A stretch of 64,000 bases of DNA from Bugula neritina (GCA_964035545.1 OZ037773.1:6216251-6280250), one strand, 5' to 3'. Numbered from the stretch's first letter, positions 28,792 to 38,924 are shown. Notes: a model not told the origin generated them from the sequence alone. Made by a program: numbers and translations.

Positions 28792-28892
28792 CTGCTAGTA
28801 CAGTAGTAAAGCAGTTACTGGGATGAGCTTATGTCTTATCCTCAATGATGAAGTTACGCATCAGCAACTCAGCAAATGAAGGCTCTATAAAT
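28792..28892 (-). promoter_or_regulatory. Candidate promoter and non-coding first exon of the Ras-like gene
   Basis: Minus strand: a TATA-like TTTATAGA at 28891-28884, followed about 90 nt on by a good donor, TAGCAG|GTAAGAATC (exon end 28792). A matching 3' splice site, TTTTAG, lies 23-24 nt before the GTPase start ATG. The exon would carry a short upstream frame (ATG to TAA, 10 codons). This rests on splice motifs only; the implied intron would be 3.7 kb. Confidence 0.28.
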
Positions 28893-29257
28893 TGTGCTCT
28901 TTTTAATACCTTTGATTTAGCACATTAGCCAATCAGATTGCTAGTTCACTTGTTCGAATTATGCTGCGGTTAGATTAGCATCAGATAGCACTATATTAAA
29001 TGTGGGATACAAAAACAATAATATAAGTTATGACAAGTCATATTGATGGCACAAAATTGGCACAAAAGATGTTTGAAGAAGTTGTGAAATAATTTCACAA
29101 GATATAAACTTTTTAGAATAAAATTTCTAAGGCCTAAGCTTAAAAGTGATGAAATGAAATAAAAAATCTACTCTTTAAAAAACTGCTTTCTATAGTCATT
29201 TATATGTCAGCAATTTGCATATTTTGATTATTTGTCTTCAGACTTGTTGAATAGTGT

Positions 29258-29325
29258 ATAGTAAATATAGTATATAAATACAGTATATATATATATACAG
29301 TATATATATACAGTATATATATACA

Positions 29326-29413
<88 letters not shown>

Positions 29414-29592
29414 TGTATATATATATACTGTATTTATATATATATACTGTATTTATATACAGTATATATATATAAATACAGTATATATATATATACAGTA
29501 TATATATATATACTGTATATATATACAGTATATATATATATACTGTATATAAATACAGTATATATATATATATACAGTATATATATATACTG

Positions 29593-29687
<95 letters not shown>

Positions 29688-29718
29688 TATATATACAGTA
29701 TATATACAGTATATAAAT
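29258..29718. repeat. (TA)n block with interspersed TACAGTATA / TATACTGTA
   Basis: About 460 bp of TA dinucleotides interrupted by ACAGTATA on one side and its complement TACTGTAT on the other. Large parts are self-complementary and could extrude as cruciforms. Array length in an assembly is unreliable. Confidence 0.95.
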
Positions 29719-30531
29719 ATGTATGTCCTTTTAGCTTAACCTATTAACAAATAAGTACTACTTACAGATGCTATGACTTCTCCCCCCTCGCCTCATGCAC
29801 AGTTTCACCCCCTTTATTCACTCCTTTCAATGAACTAGCTGCCAGGCAAATTGTAGTTATGAGTGAAAGCCCACAGAATTTGCTTGTCAAGTACACCAAG
29901 CAATAGTTAGAAAAATGGAGGTACACGTAAATGCAGTAGTAGAGAAATTGAGAAAAGCCTGGTGTTTTAGATTGGAAATGTAGCAAAAGAGTGGATATGT
30001 TTTCGAAAAAGTTTGAACCAAAATTCTCTAAGAAAGTTTAAGAACTTAGACTGTTGAAGTTTCTCCACTACTGCACATAAATGAAAAATAGTGTAAACTT
30101 TTGCATTATGGTTTATATAATTTTATTTTGGGATTTAAAAACAATTAATTAAATAGGCTTTATATTTTCTAAGATGTAATTAGATTATTATTTCACAAGA
30201 TGGTACTGCATTTAAAAAGTTTGAAGAGCATAGCGCTTTGATGAGAAAGATAAAACAGTTCTAAAACAGCTCTTGGAAGTTAAAAGCATTCTGATTATAA
30301 ACTTTTTGCATTACATCTGTTTAAGCTACTGTTCTTTATAGAAACTTTTGAATATATTGAAAATTGCTCACAGAGGTGCCAACTTTCACCTAACTCTTGG
30401 CTAGTTTGAAGTAACCAGTGTGCATTAACTCAAAACCCGGATGCCGGAAGCTCTAACTGAAGCTAATTATGTGAAACCAGGCAATGTAAAAATAGCATTA
30501 CCTTAGATACCACCTTTGTTACATTGCGTAA

Positions 30532-30536
30532 CCATC
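30532..30536. repeat. Left target-site duplication (CCATC)
   Basis: CCATC directly precedes the first LTR (TGTCACAAA) and recurs directly after the last LTR at 46600-46604. A 5-bp duplication is typical for Ty3/gypsy integrases. Confidence 0.92.
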
Positions 30537-31095
30537 TGTCACAAAACTGTTGGTAGCAGTGTGACGAGTTCGAAAAGTCTGGTAGTCAGAAGTATATAGA
30601 CAAGTAGCATACAGCTTGCTAATCCAGTTGTGAGTAAATAGAGTTGTGAATAAGTAGACTTTATTTCTCTAGTAAGATATGCACAGATGAATTTATAAAA
30701 ATGAACTCCAAGAATGAACTTATAAAAAGGAACTGCGAGAATAAACTGAACTGTAAACACAACTGCCTCAGTATTTATAGTAAACAAAAAGCTCTAGAAT
30801 ATTCTCAAGCATTCCAGTACAGAAGATTCTAGTAGAAAACATTCCCCACATGCCAATACTATTTATAGAAAATCAAAACAAAACAAAACATTGGAATTTC
30901 CATGGTTATTTCGCAATTATTGCGCAATACCTTGTTTACATTGCTGGGCAGTAGTTAACATGACTAACCAAAATAGTAACAATGAACAATGACCCATCTC
31001 TTTGATTAGTCTAGAATATTTATGAACATTCCTGTATAATCATTAGGAAAAACCTGGTAGGTCTATAGATATATGTACACTCAGAATTTGTGACA
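30537..31095 (-). repeat. LTR 1 (3' LTR of the terminal unit)
   Basis: 559 bp bounded by the inverted ends TGTCACAAA and TTTGTGACA. On the minus strand it has TATA-like motifs (TATAAG at 30724-30719, TATAAAT at 30697-30691) and a polyadenylation signal AATAAA at 30665-30660, a normal U3-R arrangement. Confidence 0.95.
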
Positions 31096-31106
31096 ACCCC
31101 CCATTC
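31096..31106 (-). other. Polypurine tract
   Basis: GAATGGGGGGT on the minus strand directly before the 3' LTR; it would prime plus-strand DNA synthesis. Equivalent tracts lie at 34972-34982, 38848-38858 and 42724-42734. Confidence 0.75.
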
Positions 31107-31141
31107 TAAGAGAAATTATCTTGATCATTTCTCCTAACTAC

Positions 31142-31290
31142 TTAAAATTCTGAGTCAATTCGGCTTAGATAATCAGCTCCAACATTGTCCTTTCCTTTGA
31201 TTGACTCCACCTTTATTCTGAAGTTCTGTAAATACATAGCCCATCTCATCACTCTGCTGTTTCTTACTGTACAGATCCAACAAATCATTT
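31142..31290 (-). pseudogene. RNase H C-terminal remnant, out of frame with the main ORF (unit 1)
   Basis: Minus strand, a different frame from the integrase ORF. RNSRVMRWAMYLQNF followed by IKGKDNVGADYLSRI is the conserved end of Ty3/gypsy RNase H. The stop is at 31142. Upstream of RNSR the frame loses similarity, placing an internal deletion joint near 31250-31300. The remnant overlaps the end of the Gag-protease-integrase ORF. Its position after integrase shows the parent had integrase ahead of RT/RNase H. Same remnant at 35018-35166, 38894-39042 and 42770-42918. Confidence 0.8.
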
Positions 31291-34200
31291 TGGCATTCTT
31301 CTCTTTCCTTATCGTGATCAATAATTCCAGCACCAGCAGCATCTAGAGTCATCACAGCTCCAACAGTCATAGAGTCGGTAGGTGTCTCCCGCTCAAAATA
31401 TTTCTTCAGCATGTTGGCATGGTATGTTCTCCTCTTCCCTCTGATGTTGATAATGTAGTCATTCAGTCTGACTTTCTCCTCAATATTGAATGGTCCTTGC
31501 CAATGCATCAGCAATTTATTTCCATCCGTAGGTAGAAGAATGAGCACTTTGTCACCAGGTTTGAAGTCTCTCTGCTTAGCTTTCTTATCAAAATAGTGTT
31601 TGTATCTTTTTTGACTGTCTTTTAGCGAAGCTAGTGCCATCTCCATCATGTCATCTAAACGCTCTCTCAATTCAAAAACATGTTGATAGCAGGTCTTGAC
31701 TTCATCGGCAGTGTCTTCTTTTGTCCAAAGTTGTCGCAGGATGTACATTGGTCCACGCACAGTTCTTCCATAGAGTAACTCGAATGGGGCGAAGCCTGTT
31801 GATTCCTGTGGGACTTCTCTATATGCAAATAGAGCTGCATTGATGAACCGATGCCACTGTCTTGGTTCTTTAGCACACAACTTTTTTAACATACTCTTGA
31901 GGGTTCCGTTGAACTTTTCCACAAGTCCATTGGCCATTGCATGGTATGGTGAGGTAGGAAGTTGTCGCATGTCAAGTAATCTGGTAAACTCTTTCATGTA
32001 GTCCGAGATGAATTGAGTTCCTTGGTCGCTTATCACCTCCTCTGGTATCCCAACACGACTGTATATGTCAAGCAGCGCTTCAGCTACAGTAGCTGAGTCA
32101 ATGTTCTTCAATGGTGTAGCTTCAGGATATCTTGTAGCATAGTCAACTAAAGTTAGGATGTAGCGGTGTCCTTTCTCACTTGGAGGGTTAATTGGTCCGA
32201 TTAGGTCTATTGCACATCTCTTGAATGGGGTGTCAATTAGTGGAGTTTCCTGTACTGGAACTTTCATGACTGAGCCTTTTTTCACCGTCTTCTGGCAAAT
32301 GTCACATGACTGACAGAAACGTACGACATCTCCGTTTAGTCCTGGCCAGAAGAAGTTGGAAAGCACTCTATCAGTGGTTTTCTTTACTCCTAGGTGTCCG
32401 CTCATTATGCAGTCATGAGCTTTCTGTAGAACTTCCTTCCTCAGTGAACTGGGTACCATGAGTTGTTTAACAGGTTTTACACTGACAGGCTTCGAGTCGG
32501 TGTACTCACGGTACAGAATCTTGTTCCTCACCACAAACCTAGTGGTGCATCCCTTTTTCTCCTTCACTTCTTTTGCATCGAAGAAACGTTCCAATGTGGG
32601 GTCATCCCTCTGCAGTCTGGCTATTTCATCTTTCCCTATACTTAATGGGTTAGTATTTGAATCAATCTTCAGTGGTTTGTCTCCTGACTTTTCCTTGACA
32701 GCCTGAGCTCTTGTGGTTACGGCGCAGTCCTTCCAGTTTTCCAGCGGCTGGTCAGCTGATCTCGCTCCATCCACATTCCCAATAAGCAGGTCACAAATCG
32801 TCTTGTCCATTACTGCAGCTTTGACGACTCCATTGTAAAATGGTGAGCGCACTGAGATAAGTGCCCACTGAGCCTCCTTAACACTTGCATCAGCCATCTT
32901 CAGATAAACTGATTCTCCAGTTAAGTGTTGAGGTTGCACATACTTTGCATTGACTACAATGCAACCACAGCCGGTGTCGCGCATTACAGTAGCTCGTTGG
33001 CCATTAACTTCCGCATCAAATATCGCTGTGCCCCCATCTTTGAATTTAGGTCCATTCTTGCAGACAGCAGCGTTGATAAACTTTTTACCATTAACTGTGA
33101 TTTCCGTAGGTTCTTCCACTTTAGATGAGATTCCTGGATCTGTGACCACAGTCTTATTCTGAGTAGTCGCTATTGCAGCAGCAGCATGCACTAACCTCCC
33201 ACCATACTTTCTGCAGTCTGAAGTATTGTGGTTGTTCATCTTGCAATGTGAACAGTGCTTCTTCCCTTGCCGTGGGCAGTTACGAGCAATGTGCGACTTA
33301 TCTTTGCAGATGAAGCATGCACCATCGCTTTTACTTCCTTGTTCAGCATCCATGCTATCGGCAGGCGCGTTTTCCATCCTTTTTGTATTAGTTTTCTTTG
33401 TCTTTGCTAGTTTCCTTCCACGAGCGTGCAAGAACAGTGACGCTGCATCACACATATCCTCACTGCTGTTGTAGGAACTTTGCTTTAAATGCACAGCTAG
33501 GTCGTCTGGGCATGATGATATAAATTGTTCAGTCGCCACTAGTTTGGCTATGTCCATGCCCCCTGAAAGTTCTACCCACTTGTGCACATAAGTTTCTATC
33601 CTAGTGAATAGTTGGGCAGGAGTTTCATCCTCGTAAGCTTCTGCCTCTCTGAGCTTTTTTTTGTAGCCCTCTTGAGTCAAGTTAAAGCGCTCCAACAAGG
33701 CTTCTTTGACTTTTTTATAATCTCTACGGTCGGTAGGTGATAACCGGATGTAAGCTTCTGTTGCTGTACCCCTTAGGTACTGACTGAGATGGTAGGGCCA
33801 ATCTCCCTTGTCCCAGTTACATCCTTCGGCAACCCACTCGAACCGCTCTAAATAGCTATCCATTTCGTCCACCTTCTCATCAAAGAATGGTATTTTTGGT
33901 TTTGGTTTGTTAGCTATTTCTAACCTGGTGCTCTCATGTCTTGAGTGCTCCAAACTTGTGTCAGCTTTCAGCTTTTCCATATCTAATTCATGTCGTTGTC
34001 TTCTCTCTTCTGCCTCCTGGTCAGCTTTAACCTTGAGTGCCATTGCCTCCTGATCAGCTTTAACCTTGAATGCCATTGCCTCCTGATCAGCTTTTATCTT
34101 CATCTCCATTAAGGCTTTCTCATTTTCTTGCCTGATCCTTTCCGCCTCACGCTCTAATCTCCGCTCCTCTCGGTCCTTTTCTTTTTCCTCTCGGTCCTTT

Positions 34201-34316
34201 TCTTTTTCTTCTTGTGCAGCAACAATGGGTAGGTTCTTTTCAACAAAAGCTACGAGCTTGTCATCCACCAGTCCAAGATCTTTACCCATCTGTGTCACTC
34301 TCTCCAACAACGCCAT
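31173..34316 (-). CDS. Gag-protease-integrase polyprotein, unit 1 (no reverse transcriptase)
   Basis: 1047 residues. Residues 35-120 are a charged coiled coil with three 12-residue repeats (KADQEAMA type, 75-103). Residues 135-310 are the Gag core. Two CCHC zinc knuckles lie at 334-347 (CFICKDKSHIARNC) and 355-368. The protease has the active-site triad DTG at 447-449. Integrase: the N-terminal zinc finger uses His634, His641, Cys668 and Cys671; the catalytic triad is Asp704, Asp764 and Glu800 (35 residues between the last two, the DD35E pattern). A GPF module (941-943) completes the gypsy-type C-terminus. The order is Gag, protease, integrase; no RT YxDD motif occurs anywhere in the unit. 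The last 40 or so residues read through the RNase H remnant in the wrong frame. The start ATG at 34316 is 97 nt downstream of the LTR. Motifs are intact, so particle formation and integration functions may persist. Confidence 0.95.
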   Translation of the reverse strand: MALLERVTQMGKDLGLVDDKLVAFVEKNLPIVAAQEEKEKDREEKEKDREERRLEREAERIRQENEKALMEMKIKADQEAMAFKVKADQEAMALKVKADQEAEERRQRHELDMEKLKADTSLEHSRHESTRLEIANKPKPKIPFFDEKVDEMDSYLERFEWVAEGCNWDKGDWPYHLSQYLRGTATEAYIRLSPTDRRDYKKVKEALLERFNLTQEGYKKKLREAEAYEDETPAQLFTRIETYVHKWVELSGGMDIAKLVATEQFISSCPDDLAVHLKQSSYNSSEDMCDAASLFLHARGRKLAKTKKTNTKRMENAPADSMDAEQGSKSDGACFICKDKSHIARNCPRQGKKHCSHCKMNNHNTSDCRKYGGRLVHAAAAIATTQNKTVVTDPGISSKVEEPTEITVNGKKFINAAVCKNGPKFKDGGTAIFDAEVNGQRATVMRDTGCGCIVVNAKYVQPQHLTGESVYLKMADASVKEAQWALISVRSPFYNGVVKAAVMDKTICDLLIGNVDGARSADQPLENWKDCAVTTRAQAVKEKSGDKPLKIDSNTNPLSIGKDEIARLQRDDPTLERFFDAKEVKEKKGCTTRFVVRNKILYREYTDSKPVSVKPVKQLMVPSSLRKEVLQKAHDCIMSGHLGVKKTTDRVLSNFFWPGLNGDVVRFCQSCDICQKTVKKGSVMKVPVQETPLIDTPFKRCAIDLIGPINPPSEKGHRYILTLVDYATRYPEATPLKNIDSATVAEALLDIYSRVGIPEEVISDQGTQFISDYMKEFTRLLDMRQLPTSPYHAMANGLVEKFNGTLKSMLKKLCAKEPRQWHRFINAALFAYREVPQESTGFAPFELLYGRTVRGPMYILRQLWTKEDTADEVKTCYQHVFELRERLDDMMEMALASLKDSQKRYKHYFDKKAKQRDFKPGDKVLILLPTDGNKLLMHWQGPFNIEEKVRLNDYIINIRGKRRTYHANMLKKYFERETPTDSMTVGAVMTLDAAGAGIIDHDKEREECQNDLLDLYSKKQQSDEMGYVFTELQNKGGVNQRKGQCWS

Positions 34317-34393
34317 AATGTCTCAACAACCGTTAATTAATCCTGTGTATACTCACGTTGTAACTAATAACTTCCCTGTGTGCGACTGAGACT

Positions 34394-34410
34394 TCCCGGA
34401 GCAGCCCCCA
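34394..34410 (-). other. Primer-binding site, tRNA-Pro-like
   Basis: On the minus strand TGGGGGCTGCTCCGGGA begins 2 nt after the LTR end. Its complement, TCCCGGAGCAGCCCCCA, differs at two adjacent positions from the 3' end of animal tRNA-Pro as I remember it. Copies at 38270-38286, 42146-42162 and 46022-46038. Confidence 0.65.
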
Positions 34411-34412
34411 AT

Positions 34413-34971
34413 TGTCACAAAACTGTTGGTAGCAGTGTGACGAGTTCGAAAAGTCTGGTAGTCAGAAGTATATAGACAAGTAGCATACAGCTTGCTAATC
34501 CAGTTGTGAGTAAATAGAGTTGTGAATAAGTAGACTTTATTTCTCTAGTAAGATATGCACAGATGAATTTATAAAAATGAACTCCAAGAATGAACTTATA
34601 AAAAGGAACTGCGAGAATAAACTGAACTGTAAACACAACTGCCTCAGTATTTATAGTAAACAAAAAGCTCTAGAATATTCTCAAGCATTCCAGTACAGAA
34701 GATTCTAGTAGAAAACATTCCCCACATGCCAATACTATTTATAGAAAATCAAAACAAAACAAAACATTGGAATTTCCATGGTTATTTCGCAATTATTGCG
34801 CAATACCTTGTTTACATTGCTGGGCAGTAGTTAACATGACTAACCAAAATAGTAACAATGAACAATGACCCATCTCTTTGATTAGTCTAGAATATTTATG
34901 AACATTCCTGTATAATCATTAGGAAAAACCTGGTAGGTCTATAGATATATGTACACTCAGAATTTGTGACA
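34413..34971 (-). repeat. LTR 2, shared between units 1 and 2
   Basis: Same 559-bp sequence as LTR 1. It serves as 5' LTR of the unit on its left and 3' LTR of the unit on its right. No target-site duplication flanks it. Confidence 0.95.
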
Positions 34972-35048
34972 ACCCCCCATTCTAAGAGAAATTATCTTGA
35001 TCATTTCTCCTAACTACTTAAAATTCTGAGTCAATTCGGCTTAGATAA

Positions 35049-38000
35049 TCAGCTCCAACATTGTCCTTTCCTTTGATTGACTCCACCTTTATTCTGAAGT
35101 TCTGTAAATACATAGCCCATCTCATCACTCTGCTGTTTCTTACTGTACAGATCCAACAAATCATTTTGGCATTCTTCTCTTTCCTTATCGTGATCAATAA
35201 TTCCAGCACCAGCAGCATCTAGAGTCATCACAGCTCCAACAGTCATAGAGTCGGTAGGTGTCTCCCGCTCAAAATATTTCTTCAGCATGTTGGCATGGTA
35301 TGTTCTCCTCTTCCCTCTGATGTTGATAATGTAGTCATTCAGTCTGACTTTCTCCTCAATATTGAATGGTCCTTGCCAATGCATCAGCAATTTATTTCCA
35401 TCCGTAGGTAGAAGAATGAGCACTTTGTCACCAGGTTTGAAGTCTCTCTGCTTAGCTTTCTTATCAAAATAGTGTTTGTATCTTTTTTGACTGTCTTTTA
35501 GCGAAGCTAGTGCCATCTCCATCATGTCATCTAAACGCTCTCTCAATTCAAAAACATGTTGATAGCAGGTCTTGACTTCATCGGCAGTGTCTTCTTTTGT
35601 CCAAAGTTGTCGCAGGATGTACATTGGTCCACGCACAGTTCTTCCATAGAGTAACTCGAATGGGGCGAAGCCTGTTGATTCCTGTGGGACTTCTCTATAT
35701 GCAAATAGAGCTGCATTGATGAACCGATGCCACTGTCTTGGTTCTTTAGCACACAACTTTTTTAACATACTCTTGAGGGTTCCGTTGAACTTTTCCACAA
35801 GTCCATTGGCCATTGCATGGTATGGTGAGGTAGGAAGTTGTCGCATGTCAAGTAATCTGGTAAACTCTTTCATGTAGTCCGAGATGAATTGAGTTCCTTG
35901 GTCGCTTATCACCTCCTCTGGTATCCCAACACGACTGTATATGTCAAGCAGCGCTTCAGCTACAGTAGCTGAGTCAATGTTCTTCAATGGTGTAGCTTCA
36001 GGATATCTTGTAGCATAGTCAACTAAAGTTAGGATGTAGCGGTGTCCTTTCTCACTTGGAGGGTTAATTGGTCCGATTAGGTCTATTGCACATCTCTTGA
36101 ATGGGGTGTCAATTAGTGGAGTTTCCTGTACTGGAACTTTCATGACTGAGCCTTTTTTCACCGTCTTCTGGCAAATGTCACATGACTGACAGAAACGTAC
36201 GACATCTCCGTTTAGTCCTGGCCAGAAGAAGTTGGAAAGCACTCTATCAGTGGTTTTCTTTACTCCTAGGTGTCCGCTCATTATGCAGTCATGAGCTTTC
36301 TGTAGAACTTCCTTCCTCAGTGAACTGGGTACCATGAGTTGTTTAACAGGTTTTACACTGACAGGCTTCGAGTCGGTGTACTCACGGTACAGAATCTTGT
36401 TCCTCACCACAAACCTAGTGGTGCATCCCTTTTTCTCCTTCACTTCTTTTGCATCGAAGAAACGTTCCAATGTGGGGTCATCCCTCTGCAGTCTGGCTAT
36501 TTCATCTTTCCCTATACTTAATGGGTTAGTATTTGAATCAATCTTCAGTGGTTTGTCTCCTGACTTTTCCTTGACAGCCTGAGCTCTTGTGGTTACGGCG
36601 CAGTCCTTCCAGTTTTCCAGCGGCTGGTCAGCTGATCTCGCTCCATCCACATTCCCAATAAGCAGGTCACAAATCGTCTTGTCCATTACTGCAGCTTTGA
36701 CGACTCCATTGTAAAATGGTGAGCGCACTGAGATAAGTGCCCACTGAGCCTCCTTAACACTTGCATCAGCCATCTTCAGATAAACTGATTCTCCAGTTAA
36801 GTGTTGAGGTTGCACATACTTTGCATTGACTACAATGCAACCACAGCCGGTGTCGCGCATTACAGTAGCTCGTTGGCCATTAACTTCCGCATCAAATATC
36901 GCTGTGCCCCCATCTTTGAATTTAGGTCCATTCTTGCAGACAGCAGCGTTGATAAACTTTTTACCATTAACTGTGATTTCCGTAGGTTCTTCCACTTTAG
37001 ATGAGATTCCTGGATCTGTGACCACAGTCTTATTCTGAGTAGTCGCTATTGCAGCAGCAGCATGCACTAACCTCCCACCATACTTTCTGCAGTCTGAAGT
37101 ATTGTGGTTGTTCATCTTGCAATGTGAACAGTGCTTCTTCCCTTGCCGTGGGCAGTTACGAGCAATGTGCGACTTATCTTTGCAGATGAAGCATGCACCA
37201 TCGCTTTTACTTCCTTGTTCAGCATCCATGCTATCGGCAGGCGCGTTTTCCATCCTTTTTGTATTAGTTTTCTTTGTCTTTGCTAGTTTCCTTCCACGAG
37301 CGTGCAAGAACAGTGACGCTGCATCACACATATCCTCACTGCTGTTGTAGGAACTTTGCTTTAAATGCACAGCTAGGTCGTCTGGGCATGATGATATAAA
37401 TTGTTCAGTCGCCACTAGTTTGGCTATGTCCATGCCCCCTGAAAGTTCTACCCACTTGTGCACATAAGTTTCTATCCTAGTGAATAGTTGGGCAGGAGTT
37501 TCATCCTCGTAAGCTTCTGCCTCTCTGAGCTTTTTTTTGTAGCCCTCTTGAGTCAAGTTAAAGCGCTCCAACAAGGCTTCTTTGACTTTTTTATAATCTC
37601 TACGGTCGGTAGGTGATAACCGGATGTAAGCTTCTGTTGCTGTACCCCTTAGGTACTGACTGAGATGGTAGGGCCAATCTCCCTTGTCCCAGTTACATCC
37701 TTCGGCAACCCACTCGAACCGCTCTAAATAGCTATCCATTTCGTCCACCTTCTCATCAAAGAATGGTATTTTTGGTTTTGGTTTGTTAGCTATTTCTAAC
37801 CTGGTGCTCTCATGTCTTGAGTGCTCCAAACTTGTGTCAGCTTTCAGCTTTTCCATATCTAATTCATGTCGTTGTCTTCTCTCTTCTGCCTCCTGGTCAG
37901 CTTTAACCTTGAGTGCCATTGCCTCCTGATCAGCTTTAACCTTGAATGCCATTGCCTCCTGATCAGCTTTTATCTTCATCTCCATTAAGGCTTTCTCATT

Positions 38001-38192
38001 TTCTTGCCTGATCCTTTCCGCCTCACGCTCTAATCTCCGCTCCTCTCGGTCCTTTTCTTTTTCCTCTCGGTCCTTTTCTTTTTCTTCTTGTGCAGCAACA
38101 ATGGGTAGGTTCTTTTCAACAAAAGCTACGAGCTTGTCATCCACCAGTCCAAGATCTTTACCCATCTGTGTCACTCTCTCCAACAACGCCAT
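35049..38192 (-). CDS. Gag-protease-integrase polyprotein, unit 2
   Basis: Translation identical to unit 1 (31173-34316) over all 1047 residues, including the zinc knuckles, DTG protease site and DD35E triad. Also lacks reverse transcriptase, and the RNase H remnant overlaps its 3' end in another frame. Confidence 0.95.
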   Translation of the reverse strand: MALLERVTQMGKDLGLVDDKLVAFVEKNLPIVAAQEEKEKDREEKEKDREERRLEREAERIRQENEKALMEMKIKADQEAMAFKVKADQEAMALKVKADQEAEERRQRHELDMEKLKADTSLEHSRHESTRLEIANKPKPKIPFFDEKVDEMDSYLERFEWVAEGCNWDKGDWPYHLSQYLRGTATEAYIRLSPTDRRDYKKVKEALLERFNLTQEGYKKKLREAEAYEDETPAQLFTRIETYVHKWVELSGGMDIAKLVATEQFISSCPDDLAVHLKQSSYNSSEDMCDAASLFLHARGRKLAKTKKTNTKRMENAPADSMDAEQGSKSDGACFICKDKSHIARNCPRQGKKHCSHCKMNNHNTSDCRKYGGRLVHAAAAIATTQNKTVVTDPGISSKVEEPTEITVNGKKFINAAVCKNGPKFKDGGTAIFDAEVNGQRATVMRDTGCGCIVVNAKYVQPQHLTGESVYLKMADASVKEAQWALISVRSPFYNGVVKAAVMDKTICDLLIGNVDGARSADQPLENWKDCAVTTRAQAVKEKSGDKPLKIDSNTNPLSIGKDEIARLQRDDPTLERFFDAKEVKEKKGCTTRFVVRNKILYREYTDSKPVSVKPVKQLMVPSSLRKEVLQKAHDCIMSGHLGVKKTTDRVLSNFFWPGLNGDVVRFCQSCDICQKTVKKGSVMKVPVQETPLIDTPFKRCAIDLIGPINPPSEKGHRYILTLVDYATRYPEATPLKNIDSATVAEALLDIYSRVGIPEEVISDQGTQFISDYMKEFTRLLDMRQLPTSPYHAMANGLVEKFNGTLKSMLKKLCAKEPRQWHRFINAALFAYREVPQESTGFAPFELLYGRTVRGPMYILRQLWTKEDTADEVKTCYQHVFELRERLDDMMEMALASLKDSQKRYKHYFDKKAKQRDFKPGDKVLILLPTDGNKLLMHWQGPFNIEEKVRLNDYIINIRGKRRTYHANMLKKYFERETPTDSMTVGAVMTLDAAGAGIIDHDKEREECQNDLLDLYSKKQQSDEMGYVFTELQNKGGVNQRKGQCWS

Positions 38193-38288
38193 AATGTCTC
38201 AACAACCGTTAATTAATCCTGTGTATACTCACGTTGTAACTAATAACTTCCCTGTGTGCGACTGAGACTTCCCGGAGCAGCCCCCAAT

Positions 38289-38847
38289 TGTCACAAAACT
38301 GTTGGTAGCAGTGTGACGAGTTCGAAAAGTCTGGTAGTCAGAAGTATATAGACAAGTAGCATACAGCTTGCTAATCCAGTTGTGAGTAAATAGAGTTGTG
38401 AATAAGTAGACTTTATTTCTCTAGTAAGATATGCACAGATGAATTTATAAAAATGAACTCCAAGAATGAACTTATAAAAAGGAACTGCGAGAATAAACTG
38501 AACTGTAAACACAACTGCCTCAGTATTTATAGTAAACAAAAAGCTCTAGAATATTCTCAAGCATTCCAGTACAGAAGATTCTAGTAGAAAACATTCCCCA
38601 CATGCCAATACTATTTATAGAAAATCAAAACAAAACAAAACATTGGAATTTCCATGGTTATTTCGCAATTATTGCGCAATACCTTGTTTACATTGCTGGG
38701 CAGTAGTTAACATGACTAACCAAAATAGTAACAATGAACAATGACCCATCTCTTTGATTAGTCTAGAATATTTATGAACATTCCTGTATAATCATTAGGA
38801 AAAACCTGGTAGGTCTATAGATATATGTACACTCAGAATTTGTGACA
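38289..38847 (-). repeat. LTR 3, shared between units 2 and 3
   Basis: Exactly 3876 bp to the right of LTR 2, with the same TGTCACAAA / TTTGTGACA ends. Confidence 0.95.
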
Positions 38848-38924
38848 ACCCCCCATTCTAAGAGAAATTATCTTGATCATTTCTCCTAACTACTTAAAAT
38901 TCTGAGTCAATTCGGCTTAGATAA

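Larger units (their letters stand above)
25019..30531. other. Gene-poor AT-rich region upstream of the Ras-like gene
   Basis: No protein-coding exon could be supported in 5.5 kb on either strand. Contents recognised: a SINE fragment (26190-26285), a possible 5' UTR exon (about 28792-28870) and the (TA)n block (29258-29718). Confidence 0.55.

Noticed and set aside
32458-33474. Several plus-strand open frames within each retroelement unit
   Set aside because: They are antisense to the Gag-protease-integrase ORF and recur only because the unit recurs.
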